Shown piece after piece: positions 1 to 8,990 of a stretch of 64,000 nt of DNA. The number at the start of each line of letters is the position of its first letter. The stretch's first letter is position 1. Where the stretch lies: positions 62,001 through 126,000 of the forward strand of contig JAKSLR010000001.1 of the NCBI GenBank assembly GCA_024401095.1, written 5' to 3'. A program made the position numbers and the translations under genes. This DNA comes from Bacteroidaceae bacterium (GTDB taxonomy: Bacteria; Bacteroidota; Bacteroidia; Bacteroidales; Bacteroidaceae). The notes below the pieces were generated by a model that was not told where the DNA came from, did not search any database, and worked only from the letters and a program-made list of their open reading frames with translations.

Positions 1-374
1 AAGTCCTCGATGGTAAAGGGCAAGTTATTACTGTAGTCGGAGCAGGAGGAAACCGTGACAAAGGTAAACGTCCAATCATGGCACAGGAATCTGTAAAACG
101 AAGTGACAAAGTAGTCATTACCAGTGACAACCCACGATTTGAGGAACCACAAGATATCATTAACGATATGCTTGCTGGTCTTACACCAGAGGAAATGAGA
201 AAGGTAATTACTATAGTAGATCGCAAAGAAGGTATTCGTACTGCTTGTATGCTCGCACAAACAGGAGACGTCATCCTTGTGGCAGGAAAAGGTCATGAAG
301 ACTACCAGATAATAAAAGGCGTAAAATATCATTTTGATGACCATGAAGTTATCAGAGAAGCTTTTGGATTGTAA
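1..374 (+). CDS. murE: UDP-N-acetylmuramoyl-tripeptide synthetase MurE, 3' fragment
   Basis: C-terminal end of the cytoplasmic Mur ligase that adds the third stem-peptide residue to UDP-MurNAc-L-Ala-D-Glu. The reading frame is open from the first base of the window, so the gene begins upstream and only about 124 codons are present. The ligase C-terminal domain motif DNPRFEEP is encoded from about nt 126; DNPR is the signature of ligases that take meso-diaminopimelate rather than lysine. The phrase [10 protein letters not shown], also typical of MurE, follows near the end. mraY starts 11 bases after the stop, the usual dcw order. The identification is secure; start and N-terminal domains cannot be seen. 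Confidence 0.95.
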   Translation, partial: VLDGKGQVITVVGAGGNRDKGKRPIMAQESVKRSDKVVITSDNPRFEEPQDIINDMLAGLTPEEMRKVITIVDRKEGIRTACMLAQTGDVILVAGKGHEDYQIIKGVKYHFDDHEVIREAFGL

Positions 375-384
375 AAAATAAGAT

Positions 385-1653
385 ATGTTATATTATTTAG
401 CAAACTTACTAGAGAAATGGGATATACCTGGCATGCATATGTTCAGCTACGTATCCTTCCGTTCTTTAATGGCACTGATTATATCGCTTTTAGTTTCAAT
501 GTGGTTTGGAGAATACTTCATAAAAATGATGAAGCGTAAAAACGTCATAGAAACTCAGCGCGATGCTTCTATCGACCCATATGGAGTAAACAAAGTTGGT
601 GTCCCTTCTATGGGCGGTGTTATCATCATTGTCGCTATTCTAGTTCCTTGCCTTTTACTTGGACGCTTTGATAATGTATATCTAAATCTAATGCTGGTAA
701 CAACAGTTTGGCTTGGCGCACTTGGATTTGCTGATGATTACATCAAAATCTTCAAAAAAGACAAAGAAGGTCTTCATGGAAAATTCAAGATTATTGGTCA
801 AGTTGGTTTAGGACTTATCGTTGGATTAACACTTTATTATAGCCCACAAGCCGTAATACGTGAAAACATCTCTATCCAGAAAACCAATGGCATAGAAACC
901 ATTGTACACAAGAGTCAAGAGGAGAAATCAACCAAAACCACAATTCCATTCTTTAAGAAAAATCAGTTGGATTACGCAGACATTGTTTCATTTTGTGGAA
1001 AACATAAGCAAAAAGCAGGTTGGATTCTATTTGTTTTTGTCACTATATTAGTAGTCACTGCAGTATCAAATGGAGCCAACTTAAATGACGGAATGGATGG
1101 AATGGCAGCAGGAAATTCTGCCATCATTGGAGTTACACTTGGAATTCTGGCATACGTCTCGAGTCACATTCAATTTGCAGGATACCTGAATATCATGTAT
1201 ATTCCAGGGTGCGAAGAGATTGTTGTATATGTCTGTGCATTTGTTGGAGCATTGATTGGCTTCTTATGGTATAATGCCTATCCTGCACAGATTTTTATGG
1301 GTGATACTGGAAGTTTAACTATTGGAGGTATCATTGCTGTACTAGCACTCGCTATTCACAAAGAATTGCTGATTCCAATTCTTTGTGGTATCTTCCTTGT
1401 TGAGAATTTGTCAGTCATTCTCCAGACACAATACTTTAAAATGGGCAAGAAAAAAGGTGTCCGTCAACGCGTATTCAAACGAACACCTATACATGATACA
1501 TTCCGTGTTACACCTCAACAAATGGACCCCGAATGTTCGTATCTATTCACATTCCCAAGACGACCATTCCACGAGGCAAAGATTACAGTAAGATTCTGGA
1601 TTACTACCATCATACTGGCAGCAATCACAATAATAACTCTGAAGATAAGATAA
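385..1653 (+). CDS. mraY: Phospho-N-acetylmuramoyl-pentapeptide transferase MraY
   Basis: Integral membrane enzyme that moves phospho-MurNAc-pentapeptide onto undecaprenyl phosphate to make lipid I. The 422-residue product has many hydrophobic segments and the catalytic acidic motifs: D117-D118 in FADDYIK, D235 in NLNDGMDG, and D307 in MGDTGS. A loop of roughly 60 residues (about 155-212, rich in K, E and T) lengthens the protein compared with the roughly 360-residue proteobacterial enzymes; longer MraY proteins are usual in Bacteroidetes. The late His-rich motif reads TPIHDTF (H370-D371) instead of the HHH form of E. coli. It lies 11 bases after murE and 5 bases before murD. Confidence 0.96.
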   Translation: MLYYLANLLEKWDIPGMHMFSYVSFRSLMALIISLLVSMWFGEYFIKMMKRKNVIETQRDASIDPYGVNKVGVPSMGGVIIIVAILVPCLLLGRFDNVYLNLMLVTTVWLGALGFADDYIKIFKKDKEGLHGKFKIIGQVGLGLIVGLTLYYSPQAVIRENISIQKTNGIETIVHKSQEEKSTKTTIPFFKKNQLDYADIVSFCGKHKQKAGWILFVFVTILVVTAVSNGANLNDGMDGMAAGNSAIIGVTLGILAYVSSHIQFAGYLNIMYIPGCEEIVVYVCAFVGALIGFLWYNAYPAQIFMGDTGSLTIGGIIAVLALAIHKELLIPILCGIFLVENLSVILQTQYFKMGKKKGVRQRVFKRTPIHDTFRVTPQQMDPECSYLFTFPRRPFHEAKITVRFWITTIILAAITIITLKIR

Positions 1654-1658
1654 TAAAT

Positions 1659-2990
1659 ATGAAAAGATTAGTTGTTTTAGGTGCTGGAGAAAGCGGTGCA
1701 GGAGCTGCCGTTCTAGGTAAGGTTAAAGGCTATGATGTCTTTGTCTCCGATATGTCTAAAATTAAGGATAATTATAAGGCATTACTTAACAAATACGATA
1801 TACCTTGGGAAGAAGGGATGCATACAGAAGAACTTATTCTGAATGCAGATGAGGTTGTGAAAAGTCCAGGCATTCCAAACAATGCTCCAATGATTGAGAA
1901 ATTAAAAGCTCAACGCACACCTATCATTTCAGAAATCGAATTTGCTGGTCGATATACTGATGCAAAAATGATCTGCATTACTGGCAGCAATGGTAAAACA
2001 ACAACAACCTCACTTATTTACCACATATTCCTATCTGCTGGATATAATGTAGGCCTCGCTGGTAATATTGGCCAAAGTCTGGCATTGCAAGTGGCAGAAA
2101 AGGACTATGAGTATTATATAATTGAGCTTAGTAGTTTTCAATTAGACAACATGTACGATTTCCGTGCAAACATTGCCATTTTAATGAACATAACTCCAGA
2201 CCATCTAGATCGTTATGACTATAAAATGCAGAACTACGTTGATGCGAAGTTTAGAATCATTCAAAATCAAACAGAGGATGATGCATTTGTATTCTGGAAC
2301 GATGATCCTATAATACAGCAAGAACTAAAGAAATACGGTATCAAGGCAAAATTATGCCCATTTGCAGAAGTTAAAGAAAAAGGTGTAATTGCTTATACTG
2401 ATAACAAAAAAGTTTTCTTTGACGAACCTATTGCGTTCAATATGGAACAGGAAGAATTAGCTTTGACGGGTAAGCATAACCTGTATAATTCCTTGGCAGC
2501 AGGTATTACAGCAAATCTTTCTGGCATAAAAAAAGAAGTTATTCGGGAAAGCTTAATGACATTCAAGGGAGTAGAACATCGTCTCGAAAAAGTAGCAACC
2601 GTAAACGGAGCGCTGTATGTAAACGATTCTAAAGCAACCAACGTAAACTCCTGTTATTATGCCATGCAAAGCATGACAACTCCTACAATTTTAATTTTAG
2701 GTGGAAAAGACAAGGGCAATGATTATAACGAAATCAAAGAACTAGTCAAAGAAAAATGCGTTGGCCTGGTTTACATGGGATTACACAATGAAAAGTTACA
2801 CGATTTCTTTGACTCTATGGGAATACCTGTACGCGACGTTCAGAGTATGAAAGATTGTGTACAAGCATGCTATGAAATGGCAAAAGCCGGAGATACAGTA
2901 TTATTGAGCCCTTGTTGCGCAAGTTTTGATCTCTTCAAAAGCTATGAGGACCGTGGCGAGCAGTTCAAAGCTTGTGTAAAGGCATTATAA
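1659..2990 (+). CDS. murD: UDP-N-acetylmuramoyl-L-alanine--D-glutamate ligase MurD
   Basis: Cytoplasmic ATP-dependent ligase adding D-glutamate to UDP-MurNAc-L-Ala. The product is 443 residues when started at the ATG at 1659, which gives the expected MKRLVVLGAGESG dinucleotide-binding-like N-terminus. The frame also has an in-frame ATG at 1533, but that would overlap mraY by 120 bases and add residues unlike the family, so it is rejected. The ATP-binding loop GSNGKTTTT is at residues 109-117, and the family motif YVNDSKATN is present near residue 330. ftsW begins 13 bases downstream. Confidence 0.96.
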   Translation: MKRLVVLGAGESGAGAAVLGKVKGYDVFVSDMSKIKDNYKALLNKYDIPWEEGMHTEELILNADEVVKSPGIPNNAPMIEKLKAQRTPIISEIEFAGRYTDAKMICITGSNGKTTTTSLIYHIFLSAGYNVGLAGNIGQSLALQVAEKDYEYYIIELSSFQLDNMYDFRANIAILMNITPDHLDRYDYKMQNYVDAKFRIIQNQTEDDAFVFWNDDPIIQQELKKYGIKAKLCPFAEVKEKGVIAYTDNKKVFFDEPIAFNMEQEELALTGKHNLYNSLAAGITANLSGIKKEVIRESLMTFKGVEHRLEKVATVNGALYVNDSKATNVNSCYYAMQSMTTPTILILGGKDKGNDYNEIKELVKEKCVGLVYMGLHNEKLHDFFDSMGIPVRDVQSMKDCVQACYEMAKAGDTVLLSPCCASFDLFKSYEDRGEQFKACVKAL

Positions 2991-3003
2991 ATCCGAATTA
3001 GTA

Positions 3004-4245
3004 ATGAGTTTGAATCTATTCAAAAACATATTTAAAGGTGACAAAGTTATTTGGATGATATACTTCTTCTTGAGTTTAGTCTCAATTATTGAAGTATATA
3101 GTGCCACTAGTACCCTCTCATATAAGACAGGCGACTATTGGGGACCTATTCTAAGTCACAGTATTTTCATCTTTTTAGGAGCACTGTTGGTATGGGGTAT
3201 ACACCTCATTCCATGCAGATGGTTCAAACTCCTTCCCGTATTAATGCTACCACTATCTTTTATCTTGTTAATAGCTGTTTATGCGATTGGAGTTGAAGAA
3301 AATGATGCAGCACGTTGGTTACCCATTTTTGGCATAAAGTTCCAACCATCAGAGATGGCCAAAGCCGCCGTTATCATTTCTGTAGCACAAATACTTGCTG
3401 CCATGCAAGGAGAAAAGCAAGCTAATCCCAAAGCATTCAAATACATCATGTGGATTACTGTAAGCATCTGTGGTTTAATTGCGCCAGAGAATTTGTCAAC
3501 AGCAGCCTTGCTTTTTGGGGTTGTTGTGCTTATGATGTTTATCGGACGAATATCTTTGGTTCAACTTACAAAAATGTTCGTAATCATCGGATTATTCCTT
3601 GGTGCAGCAGTAACAACAATCATGCTTGTCCCCAAAGATAGTGCAGAATCAACCTCAGCCTTAACACACCGATTAGGTACTTGGCAGAATCGAATAAAGA
3701 GTCATCTAGAACACAAAGATACATTGGATTTAACAGGAAAAGATGCACAAACTGCTCATGCTCAAATAGCTATAGCAACAAGCAACGTGGTGGGTAAAAT
3801 GCCTGGAAATTCCGTTGAACGAGACTTTTTGCCACAGGCTTACTCTGATTTTATTTATGCAATCATCATTGAAGAAATGGGATTGGAAGGAGGTGTCTTT
3901 GTCTTAATGCTATACATGTTTTTGCTAATTAGAGCCGGAAGAATTGCAAGCCATAGTGAACGAAATTTCCCTGCACTCCTAATTATGGGATTAGCTTTGC
4001 TGCTTGTCTGTCAGGCTTTACTAAACATGATGGTTGCAGTAGGACTTTTCCCTGTTACTGGACAAAATCTTCCTTTGATAAGTCGAGGAGGTTCATCCAT
4101 GTTAATCAACTGCTGTTACATTGGAATGATGCTAAGCATCAGTCGTTACGTAAACAAGAAGCAAGAACTGAAAATGGGCATTGATACTGCAGAAACAGAA
4201 AATTCAATGACCAATATGTATTACAATGACGAAAATATGAAATAA
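3004..4245 (+). CDS. ftsW: SEDS-family septal peptidoglycan polymerase FtsW
   Basis: Polytopic inner-membrane SEDS protein that polymerises lipid II at the division septum together with a class B penicillin-binding protein. The 413-residue product has about ten hydrophobic helices and the typical SEDS phrases: AARWLPIFGIKFQPSE in the early region, APENLST, and the C-terminal GQNLPLISRGGSSM. Position between murD and murG distinguishes FtsW from the elongation paralogue RodA. A 55-base gap to murG carries a promoter-like sequence, so murG and later genes may also be transcribed independently. Confidence 0.94.
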   Translation: MSLNLFKNIFKGDKVIWMIYFFLSLVSIIEVYSATSTLSYKTGDYWGPILSHSIFIFLGALLVWGIHLIPCRWFKLLPVLMLPLSFILLIAVYAIGVEENDAARWLPIFGIKFQPSEMAKAAVIISVAQILAAMQGEKQANPKAFKYIMWITVSICGLIAPENLSTAALLFGVVVLMMFIGRISLVQLTKMFVIIGLFLGAAVTTIMLVPKDSAESTSALTHRLGTWQNRIKSHLEHKDTLDLTGKDAQTAHAQIAIATSNVVGKMPGNSVERDFLPQAYSDFIYAIIIEEMGLEGGVFVLMLYMFLLIRAGRIASHSERNFPALLIMGLALLLVCQALLNMMVAVGLFPVTGQNLPLISRGGSSMLINCCYIGMMLSISRYVNKKQELKMGIDTAETENSMTNMYYNDENMK

Positions 4246-4271
4246 ATACCCTTTAATAAGATTTTATTTTT

Positions 4272-4279
4272 TATTTTTG
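4272..4279 (+). promoter_or_regulatory. Candidate -7 element ahead of murG
   Basis: TATTTTTG fits the Bacteroides -7 form TAnnTTTG and lies in the only sizeable gap (55 bases) inside the early dcw cluster, 22 bases before the murG start. No good TTTG is seen at the usual -33 spacing, only TTTA. Treated as a possible internal promoter. Confidence 0.4.
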
Positions 4280-4300
4280 CACATTAAAACATAGTTTTAA

Positions 4301-5422
4301 ATGGAAGAACTTAGAATCATCATAAGTGGTGGAGGAACAGGAGGACACATCTTCCCTGCAGTCTCTATTGCCAACGCCATCAAGCTACAGCACCCAGAAG
4401 CAGAAATTCTTTTCGTAGGAGCAGAAGGTCGCATGGAAATGCAACGTGTTCCTGCAGCCGGTTATCCAATAAAAGGACTACCAGTTGCGGGCTTTAACCG
4501 CAAAAACCTCCTAGCAAACATTCCTGTTCTTTGGAAATTATTCAAGAGCCAGACCATGGCAAAAAAAATAATCAAAGAATTTAAGCCAATGGCAGCTGTT
4601 GGAGTTGGAGGCTATGCAAGTGGCCCAACACTCAAAATGGCTCAAAAAATGGGTGTTCCAACGCTTATACAAGAGCAGAATTCATATGCAGGTGTAACGA
4701 ATAAACTTTTGGCAAAAAAAGCGAAAAAAATTTGCGTTGCATATGATGGTATGGAGAAATTCTTTCCTGCAGACGCTATCATTAAGACAGGAAATCCTGT
4801 GCGCCAGAATCTCTTGGATAGCCAAATAAACCGTAGCGAGGCTATTAAGGATTTTAAATTAGACCCAGAAAAAAGAACTATACTATTAATTGGTGGAAGT
4901 CTGGGAGCACGTACCATCAACGAAAGTATCTTAAGTCATCTAGATCTCGTAAGAGAATCTGGAGTTCAGTTTATTTGGCAAACTGGAAAATACTATAGTC
5001 AGGAAATTGCGAATCAGCTAAAAGATGAAAAAAATCTAGAAATGCTTCACGTTACAGATTTCATCTCAAATATGGATGCGGCATACGCTGCTGCAGACCT
5101 AGTTATTTCTCGAGCTGGTGCAGGATCCATTTCTGAATTTTGTCTGTTGAAAAAACCTGTTATTTTAGTTCCATCTCCAAATGTAGCTGAAGATCACCAG
5201 ACTAAGAACGCACTAGCATTGGTAGAGAAAGATGCAGCATTGTACGTAAAAGATGCAGATGCAAAAGACTCATTATTGAAGTTGGCAATTGAAACTGTAG
5301 CACAGCCAGACCGTTTGCAAAGTCTAAGTAAGAACATTGCTACATTAGCATTTGAAAACTCTGCAGATACCATTGCCAATGAAGTCTATAGATTAGCTGT
5401 AGCCTATCGTGACAATAAATAA
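4301..5422 (+). CDS. murG: UDP-GlcNAc transferase MurG (lipid I to lipid II)
   Basis: Peripheral membrane glycosyltransferase (GT28) that adds GlcNAc to lipid I, making lipid II on the inner face of the cytoplasmic membrane. The 373-residue product carries the N-terminal glycine-rich loop SGGGTGGH at residues 9-16, the central GGSLGAR motif, and the donor-binding segment ISRAGAGSISE in the C-terminal domain. Length is normal. It sits 9 bases before murC in the dcw order. Confidence 0.96.
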   Translation: MEELRIIISGGGTGGHIFPAVSIANAIKLQHPEAEILFVGAEGRMEMQRVPAAGYPIKGLPVAGFNRKNLLANIPVLWKLFKSQTMAKKIIKEFKPMAAVGVGGYASGPTLKMAQKMGVPTLIQEQNSYAGVTNKLLAKKAKKICVAYDGMEKFFPADAIIKTGNPVRQNLLDSQINRSEAIKDFKLDPEKRTILLIGGSLGARTINESILSHLDLVRESGVQFIWQTGKYYSQEIANQLKDEKNLEMLHVTDFISNMDAAYAAADLVISRAGAGSISEFCLLKKPVILVPSPNVAEDHQTKNALALVEKDAALYVKDADAKDSLLKLAIETVAQPDRLQSLSKNIATLAFENSADTIANEVYRLAVAYRDNK

Positions 5423-5431
5423 AAAGACACC

Positions 5432-6805
5432 ATGAAAGTAGAAAACATAAAGGCTGTATATTTTGTTGGAATTGGAGGCATTGGCATGAGCGCCATTGCC
5501 CGATACTTCTTACATAAAGGCATTATTGTTGGCGGATATGACAAGACACCAAGTGAACTTACAGAAAAGCTGATTCAAGAAGGTGCATGTATTCATTATG
5601 AAGAAAATATAGACTTGGTGCCTGCTGCATGCAAGAATCCAAGTGACACATTGGTTATCTATACGCCAGCTATTCCTAAAGAACATGCAGAACTTTGCTA
5701 TTTCCAAGAGAATGGCTTCGAAATTGAAAAACGTGCCCAAGTTCTTGGTACTTTAAGTCGTGCAGGTAAAGCACTCTGTGTAGCAGGAACGCATGGTAAG
5801 ACAACAACTTCAACAATGGCAGCCCATCTATTGCACCAGTCTTCTATTGACTGCAACGCTTTTTTAGGTGGTATATCTAAAAACTACGGAACAAACTACA
5901 TCCTATCAGACAGTCCATACATTGTCATTGAAGCAGATGAGTTTGACCGGTCCTTCCATTGGCTCACACCCTATGCTACTGTTATAACAGCAACTGATGC
6001 AGATCATTTAGATATCTACGGGACAAAAGAAGCTTATCTGGAAAGTTTTCGCAAATATAGTTCTCTTATCCAGCCTGGAGGTTATCTCATTCTTCACGAA
6101 GGACTTGAAATGAAGGCCGATGTTCAAGAAGGTGTTACCATTTATTCTTATAATCGCGAAAGCGGTGATTTTCATGCAGAGAATATCCGTATTGGGAATG
6201 GAGACATCATTTTCGATTTGATTTCTCCTTTAGGAAATATTACAGACATAAAACTGGGAGTTCCTGTAAGCATTAATATCGAAAATGGCATCGGCGCTAT
6301 TGCATTGGCTCAAATTGCAGGCCTTTCTTCAGAAGATATTAAAGCCGGCATGGAAAGTTTCGGTGGTGTAGACCGACGTTTTGATTTTAAAATCAAGAAT
6401 GACAGAATCGCCTTTTTAAGTGATTACGCACATCACCCACAGGAAATCTATCAAAGTGTTCGTTCTATTCGCGAAGTATATCAAGGGAAAAAAATAACAG
6501 CAATCTTCCAGCCTCATCTTTATACCCGTACCCGTGACTTCTATAAAGAATTCGCAGATAGTCTGTCTTTGCTTGACGAAGTTATTTTAGTTGATATCTA
6601 TCCTGCAAGAGAGTTACCGATTCCTGGAGTCACCAGCAAATTGATTTATGACAATCTTCGCCCAGGAATAGAGAAACAGATGTGCCATAAGGAAGATATC
6701 CTTGGACTTGTGAAAAAAAGCCAGTTTGATGTCCTTATTTCATTGGGAGCTGGTGACATTGACAATTATGTACCTGAGATTACAGAAATTTTGAAAAATA
6801 GATGA
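5432..6805 (+). CDS. murC: UDP-N-acetylmuramate--L-alanine ligase MurC
   Basis: Cytoplasmic ligase adding the first stem residue, L-alanine, to UDP-MurNAc. The 457-residue product has the N-terminal nucleotide-sugar binding loop GIGGIGMS (residues 13-20), the ATP loop GTHGKTTT (residues 119-126), and the C-terminal phrases DYAHHPQEI and FQPHLYTRT typical of MurC. The stop overlaps the ftsQ start by four bases (ATGA), indicating translational coupling. Confidence 0.96.
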   Translation: MKVENIKAVYFVGIGGIGMSAIARYFLHKGIIVGGYDKTPSELTEKLIQEGACIHYEENIDLVPAACKNPSDTLVIYTPAIPKEHAELCYFQENGFEIEKRAQVLGTLSRAGKALCVAGTHGKTTTSTMAAHLLHQSSIDCNAFLGGISKNYGTNYILSDSPYIVIEADEFDRSFHWLTPYATVITATDADHLDIYGTKEAYLESFRKYSSLIQPGGYLILHEGLEMKADVQEGVTIYSYNRESGDFHAENIRIGNGDIIFDLISPLGNITDIKLGVPVSINIENGIGAIALAQIAGLSSEDIKAGMESFGGVDRRFDFKIKNDRIAFLSDYAHHPQEIYQSVRSIREVYQGKKITAIFQPHLYTRTRDFYKEFADSLSLLDEVILVDIYPARELPIPGVTSKLIYDNLRPGIEKQMCHKEDILGLVKKSQFDVLISLGAGDIDNYVPEITEILKNR

Positions 6806-7539
6806 TAAAAAGAATCTTGCTCGCAATTATTCTGCTTGCTTTGAGTGCCTACTTTGTTGTAGCCATCACTCTTTTGAACAAGCCTTCAGACACAGAGGTA
6901 TGCACTTCGGTGATCCTTACTGTGAATGACAGTGTGCGTGCAGGTTTTATCAATTCAAAAGAAATAGAACGTATTCTAAAGCAGTTTAAACTCTACCCTG
7001 TAAACAAGAAAATCAAAGAGATAAATACTCGTGAAATAGAAGAAAAACTACAAGAGAATCCATTTATCAAGAAAGCTCAGTGTTATCGCTCCGCTACAGG
7101 AAAAATATGTGTAGAAGTAAGCCAGCGACTTCCTATATTGCGTATTCACGCCAATAATGGTGAAAGTTGTTATATGGATGCACAAGGTCACAATATGTCT
7201 TCCGGAAACGCATTATACACAGCTCATCTTCCTGTAGTAACTGGTCATGTAACAAGTCAATATGTAAAGACGAACCTGTTACAGTTTGGACAATTTATTC
7301 AAGATGATGAATTTTGGGACAGTATGATTGAGCAAATCAATATCACAGAAGATGGCTCAGTAGAAATTGTCCCCCGAGTAGGAGATCATATTGTTTTTCT
7401 GGGAAAGCCAGAATTATTAGAAGAGAAACTGGAACGATTGAGAATCTTCTATGAGAAGGGGCTCAATAAGATTGGATGGAACAAATATACCCGCATTAAT
7501 CTTGAGTTCAGTAACCAAATAATCTGCACAAAAAAGTAG
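6802..7539 (+). CDS. ftsQ: Cell division protein FtsQ
   Basis: Bitopic inner-membrane divisome protein linking cytoplasmic and periplasmic division proteins. The 245-residue product has a short cytoplasmic end, one hydrophobic segment at about residues 4-24, and a periplasmic part with a POTRA-like region (roughly 40-110) followed by a beta-rich domain. FtsQ sequences diverge strongly, so the call rests on topology, size, and location between murC and ftsA. It overlaps murC by four bases; ftsA follows after 7 bases. Confidence 0.88.
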   Translation: MIKRILLAIILLALSAYFVVAITLLNKPSDTEVCTSVILTVNDSVRAGFINSKEIERILKQFKLYPVNKKIKEINTREIEEKLQENPFIKKAQCYRSATGKICVEVSQRLPILRIHANNGESCYMDAQGHNMSSGNALYTAHLPVVTGHVTSQYVKTNLLQFGQFIQDDEFWDSMIEQINITEDGSVEIVPRVGDHIVFLGKPELLEEKLERLRIFYEKGLNKIGWNKYTRINLEFSNQIICTKK

Positions 7540-7546
7540 AAAAGAT

Positions 7547-8968
7547 ATGGCAAAAGAAGTTAAAGACTTTGTCGTCGCAATTGAGTTCGGTTCTTCAAAG
7601 GTTACCGGTATTGCCGGAAAGAAGAACAGTGATGGCAGCATTACAGTACTAGCTTATGCTAGGGAAGAATCATCCTCGTTCATCAAACGAGGAATGGTAT
7701 ACAACATTGATAAGACAGCACAATGCCTTATCAATATTAGGGGTAAGCTAGAAAAAAGTTTAAAAGCAGTCATTGGAAAGGCCTATATTGGAATCAGCGG
7801 CCAGTCTTTACATTCAGTCCACAACAACATTGAACTTCCTTTAGCTGCAAACACAGTCATTGCAAAGGATACAGTAGATGACCTAAAGAGAGCTAATAGA
7901 GAACATGCTTATGAAGGTTCAGAACTTCTTCAAGTCATCCCACAAGAATACAAAGTAGGACAGAACTACCAGTTAGACCCTGTTGGAGTTGTAAGTGATT
8001 CCATAGAAGGACATTACGCAAACATTATTGCACGCACAGCAATTCGTAGCAACATTGAAAAGAGTTTAGCTTTAGCCAGTATTCAAGTTGCAGACTACAT
8101 CATTGCCCCACTGGCATTGGCAGAATGCGTTTTAACAGATGCAGAAAAACGTTCTGGTTGTGCATTAGTAGATCTAGGTGCCCAAACCACGACCGTATCT
8201 GTCTATAAAAACAACATATTACGACACCTAACTGTTATTCCTTTGGGTGCAAATAACATCACAAAAGACATAAGTGCACAGCAGATAGAAGAGGAAGACG
8301 CAGAAGAATTAAAACTGAAATATGGTTGTGCTTACACAGAAGAAAGCGATTCTGAAAACGAAGAAATCAAGACATACAAAGTAACAGACGAGCGAGATAT
8401 TGAAGTTAAATTACTAAATGACATTGTAGAAAGCCGTGTTGAAGAAATCATAGCTAATGTCAGTGAACAAATTCGTCAGTCTGGCTATGCAAATGACTTG
8501 ATGTCAGGCATTATTCTCACAGGTGGAGGTTCTAATTTGAAAAACATGGAGCTTGCCTTCAAAAAGCGAACCAACTTTGAGAAAATAAAAACCGCAAAAT
8601 TTGTAAACCAGACCATTGATGCTAAAAATCCAGATATCAAGAGTAAAGACGGTTCACTGAACACTATACTCTCTTTGATGATAACAGGAAAGGAGAATTG
8701 CTTTGACAGAGTTTTAGAAACAGAAAGTCTCTTTGGTCCTAACGGAGAATCAATGCAAGACCGTCAGCAAGAGCTGCTTCGCCAGAAAGCTGAAGAAGAA
8801 GCTAAAGAAAAGGAACGTCAAGAAAGAGAGCGACAAGAAATTGAAGCTGAGATTGAGCGCAAAAAGAAAGAAGAAGAAGAGCGCAAGCGTCAAGAGAACA
8901 GTTGGATCAATAAGCTGAAAAAGAATGTCAGCAAGTTTGGTGCAACCATTTTCAGTGAAGAAGATTAA
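7547..8968 (+). CDS. ftsA: Cell division protein FtsA with long charged C-terminal tail
   Basis: Actin-like ATPase that tethers FtsZ filaments to the membrane. The 473-residue product starts with the phosphate-1 region AIEFGSSKVTG and contains ALVDLGAQTTT and GIILTGGGSNL, matching the FtsA fold. Residues about 404-450 form a very charged helix rich in E, K, R and Q, followed by a short amphipathic helix (about 451-465) that would serve as the membrane-targeting sequence. The spacer is much longer than in E. coli FtsA (420 residues). ftsZ follows after 22 bases. Confidence 0.96.
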   Translation: MAKEVKDFVVAIEFGSSKVTGIAGKKNSDGSITVLAYAREESSSFIKRGMVYNIDKTAQCLINIRGKLEKSLKAVIGKAYIGISGQSLHSVHNNIELPLAANTVIAKDTVDDLKRANREHAYEGSELLQVIPQEYKVGQNYQLDPVGVVSDSIEGHYANIIARTAIRSNIEKSLALASIQVADYIIAPLALAECVLTDAEKRSGCALVDLGAQTTTVSVYKNNILRHLTVIPLGANNITKDISAQQIEEEDAEELKLKYGCAYTEESDSENEEIKTYKVTDERDIEVKLLNDIVESRVEEIIANVSEQIRQSGYANDLMSGIILTGGGSNLKNMELAFKKRTNFEKIKTAKFVNQTIDAKNPDIKSKDGSLNTILSLMITGKENCFDRVLETESLFGPNGESMQDRQQELLRQKAEEEAKEKERQERERQEIEAEIERKKKEEEERKRQENSWINKLKKNVSKFGATIFSEED

Positions 8969-8990
8969 TAACCCTTAAAAGCATATAGCA

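Noticed and set aside
1500..1515. Change of the MraY HHH motif to HDT as a damaging mutation
   Set aside because: Divergence at this position is expected for Bacteroidetes MraY and all catalytic aspartates are intact.
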